A stretch of DNA of 5,477 bases from Actinomycetes bacterium (GTDB taxonomy: Bacteria; Actinomycetota; Coriobacteriia; Coriobacteriales; Coriobacteriaceae): assembly GCA_023441725.1 (NCBI GenBank), contig JAEZNV010000199.1, positions 1 to 5,477 of the forward strand. The letters run 5' to 3'. The position numbers and the translations under genes were made by a program. Each line of letters opens with the position of its first letter. Within the stretch, counting starts at the first letter, position 1. This document shows, piece by piece, positions 5,389 to 5,477 of the stretch. The notes under the pieces were generated by a model that made no database searches, had not been told where the DNA came from, and saw only the letters and a list, made by a program, of their open reading frames with translations.

Positions 5389-5430
5389 ATCGTCTGGCGT
5401 GAACGGTATCATCGGGTTGATTGAATGCAT

Positions 5431-5458
5431 GGGGCGGCGCTTAGCGTCGCCTCGTTTG
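5431..5458 (+). terminator. Probable terminator of thyA-folA
   Basis: The arms GGGGCGGCGC (5431-5440) and GCGTCGCCTC (5444-5453) pair over 10 positions, two of them G-U, with a TTA loop. They are followed by GTTTGGT. The stem is GC-rich but the T tract is short, so this is a moderate call. It starts 42 bases after the folA stop. Nothing else is seen between 5389 and the window end. Confidence 0.55.
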
Positions 5459-5477
5459 GTATAGATGTGCTGTAAAG

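Noticed and set aside
4228..5430. Long minus-strand open frame opposite thyA and folA
   Set aside because: Both plus-strand genes carry full catalytic motifs; the antisense frame has none.

Overview
The window looks like chromosomal DNA from a high-GC actinobacterium of the class Coriobacteriia, with a Collinsella-like gut species the best guess. That rests on protein resemblance recalled from memory, GC-rich codon use, and strong AAGGAG/AGGAGG ribosome binding sites with some GTG starts. No search was run, so the taxonomy is an inference.

Bases 1-2960 (+) form a tightly packed run: the 3' end of smc (chromosome condensation ATPase), ftsY (SRP receptor GTPase, overlapping the smc stop by one base) and ffh (SRP54 GTPase, 10 bases downstream). 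FtsY and Ffh are the two partner GTPases of co-translational membrane targeting. A strong intrinsic terminator at 2986-3020 closes the unit. There is no ylxM-like gene between ftsY and ffh and no rpsP directly after ffh, unlike the Bacillus arrangement.

Bases 3081-3845 (-) encode a three-part protein: an N-terminal DUF134 helix-turn-helix domain, a NifX/NifB-type cofactor-binding domain, and a C-terminal tail rich in His and Cys with three CxCH modules. A near-perfect Shine-Dalgarno and ATG lie inside the gene exactly at the domain boundary, so the NifX-plus-tail half could also be made alone. In the divergent intergenic region (3846-4011), two palindromes of the same family (core TGACATATGTCA) lie 53 bp apart, about five helical turns, on either side of a plausible promoter for this gene. 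This is the most interesting part of the window: it looks like a self-contained, possibly metal- or cluster-responsive, autoregulated unit.

Bases 4012-5388 (+) encode thymidylate synthase (thyA) and dihydrofolate reductase (folA), nine bases apart. ThyA makes dTMP and releases dihydrofolate, which FolA reduces back to tetrahydrofolate. A probable -10 element lies upstream of thyA and a moderate hairpin follows folA. The DHFR has an unusual Met20 loop that lacks the normally conserved Pro-Trp.

The remaining intergenic stretches are all under 200 bases. No RNA genes, insertion sequences or CRISPR arrays were seen.
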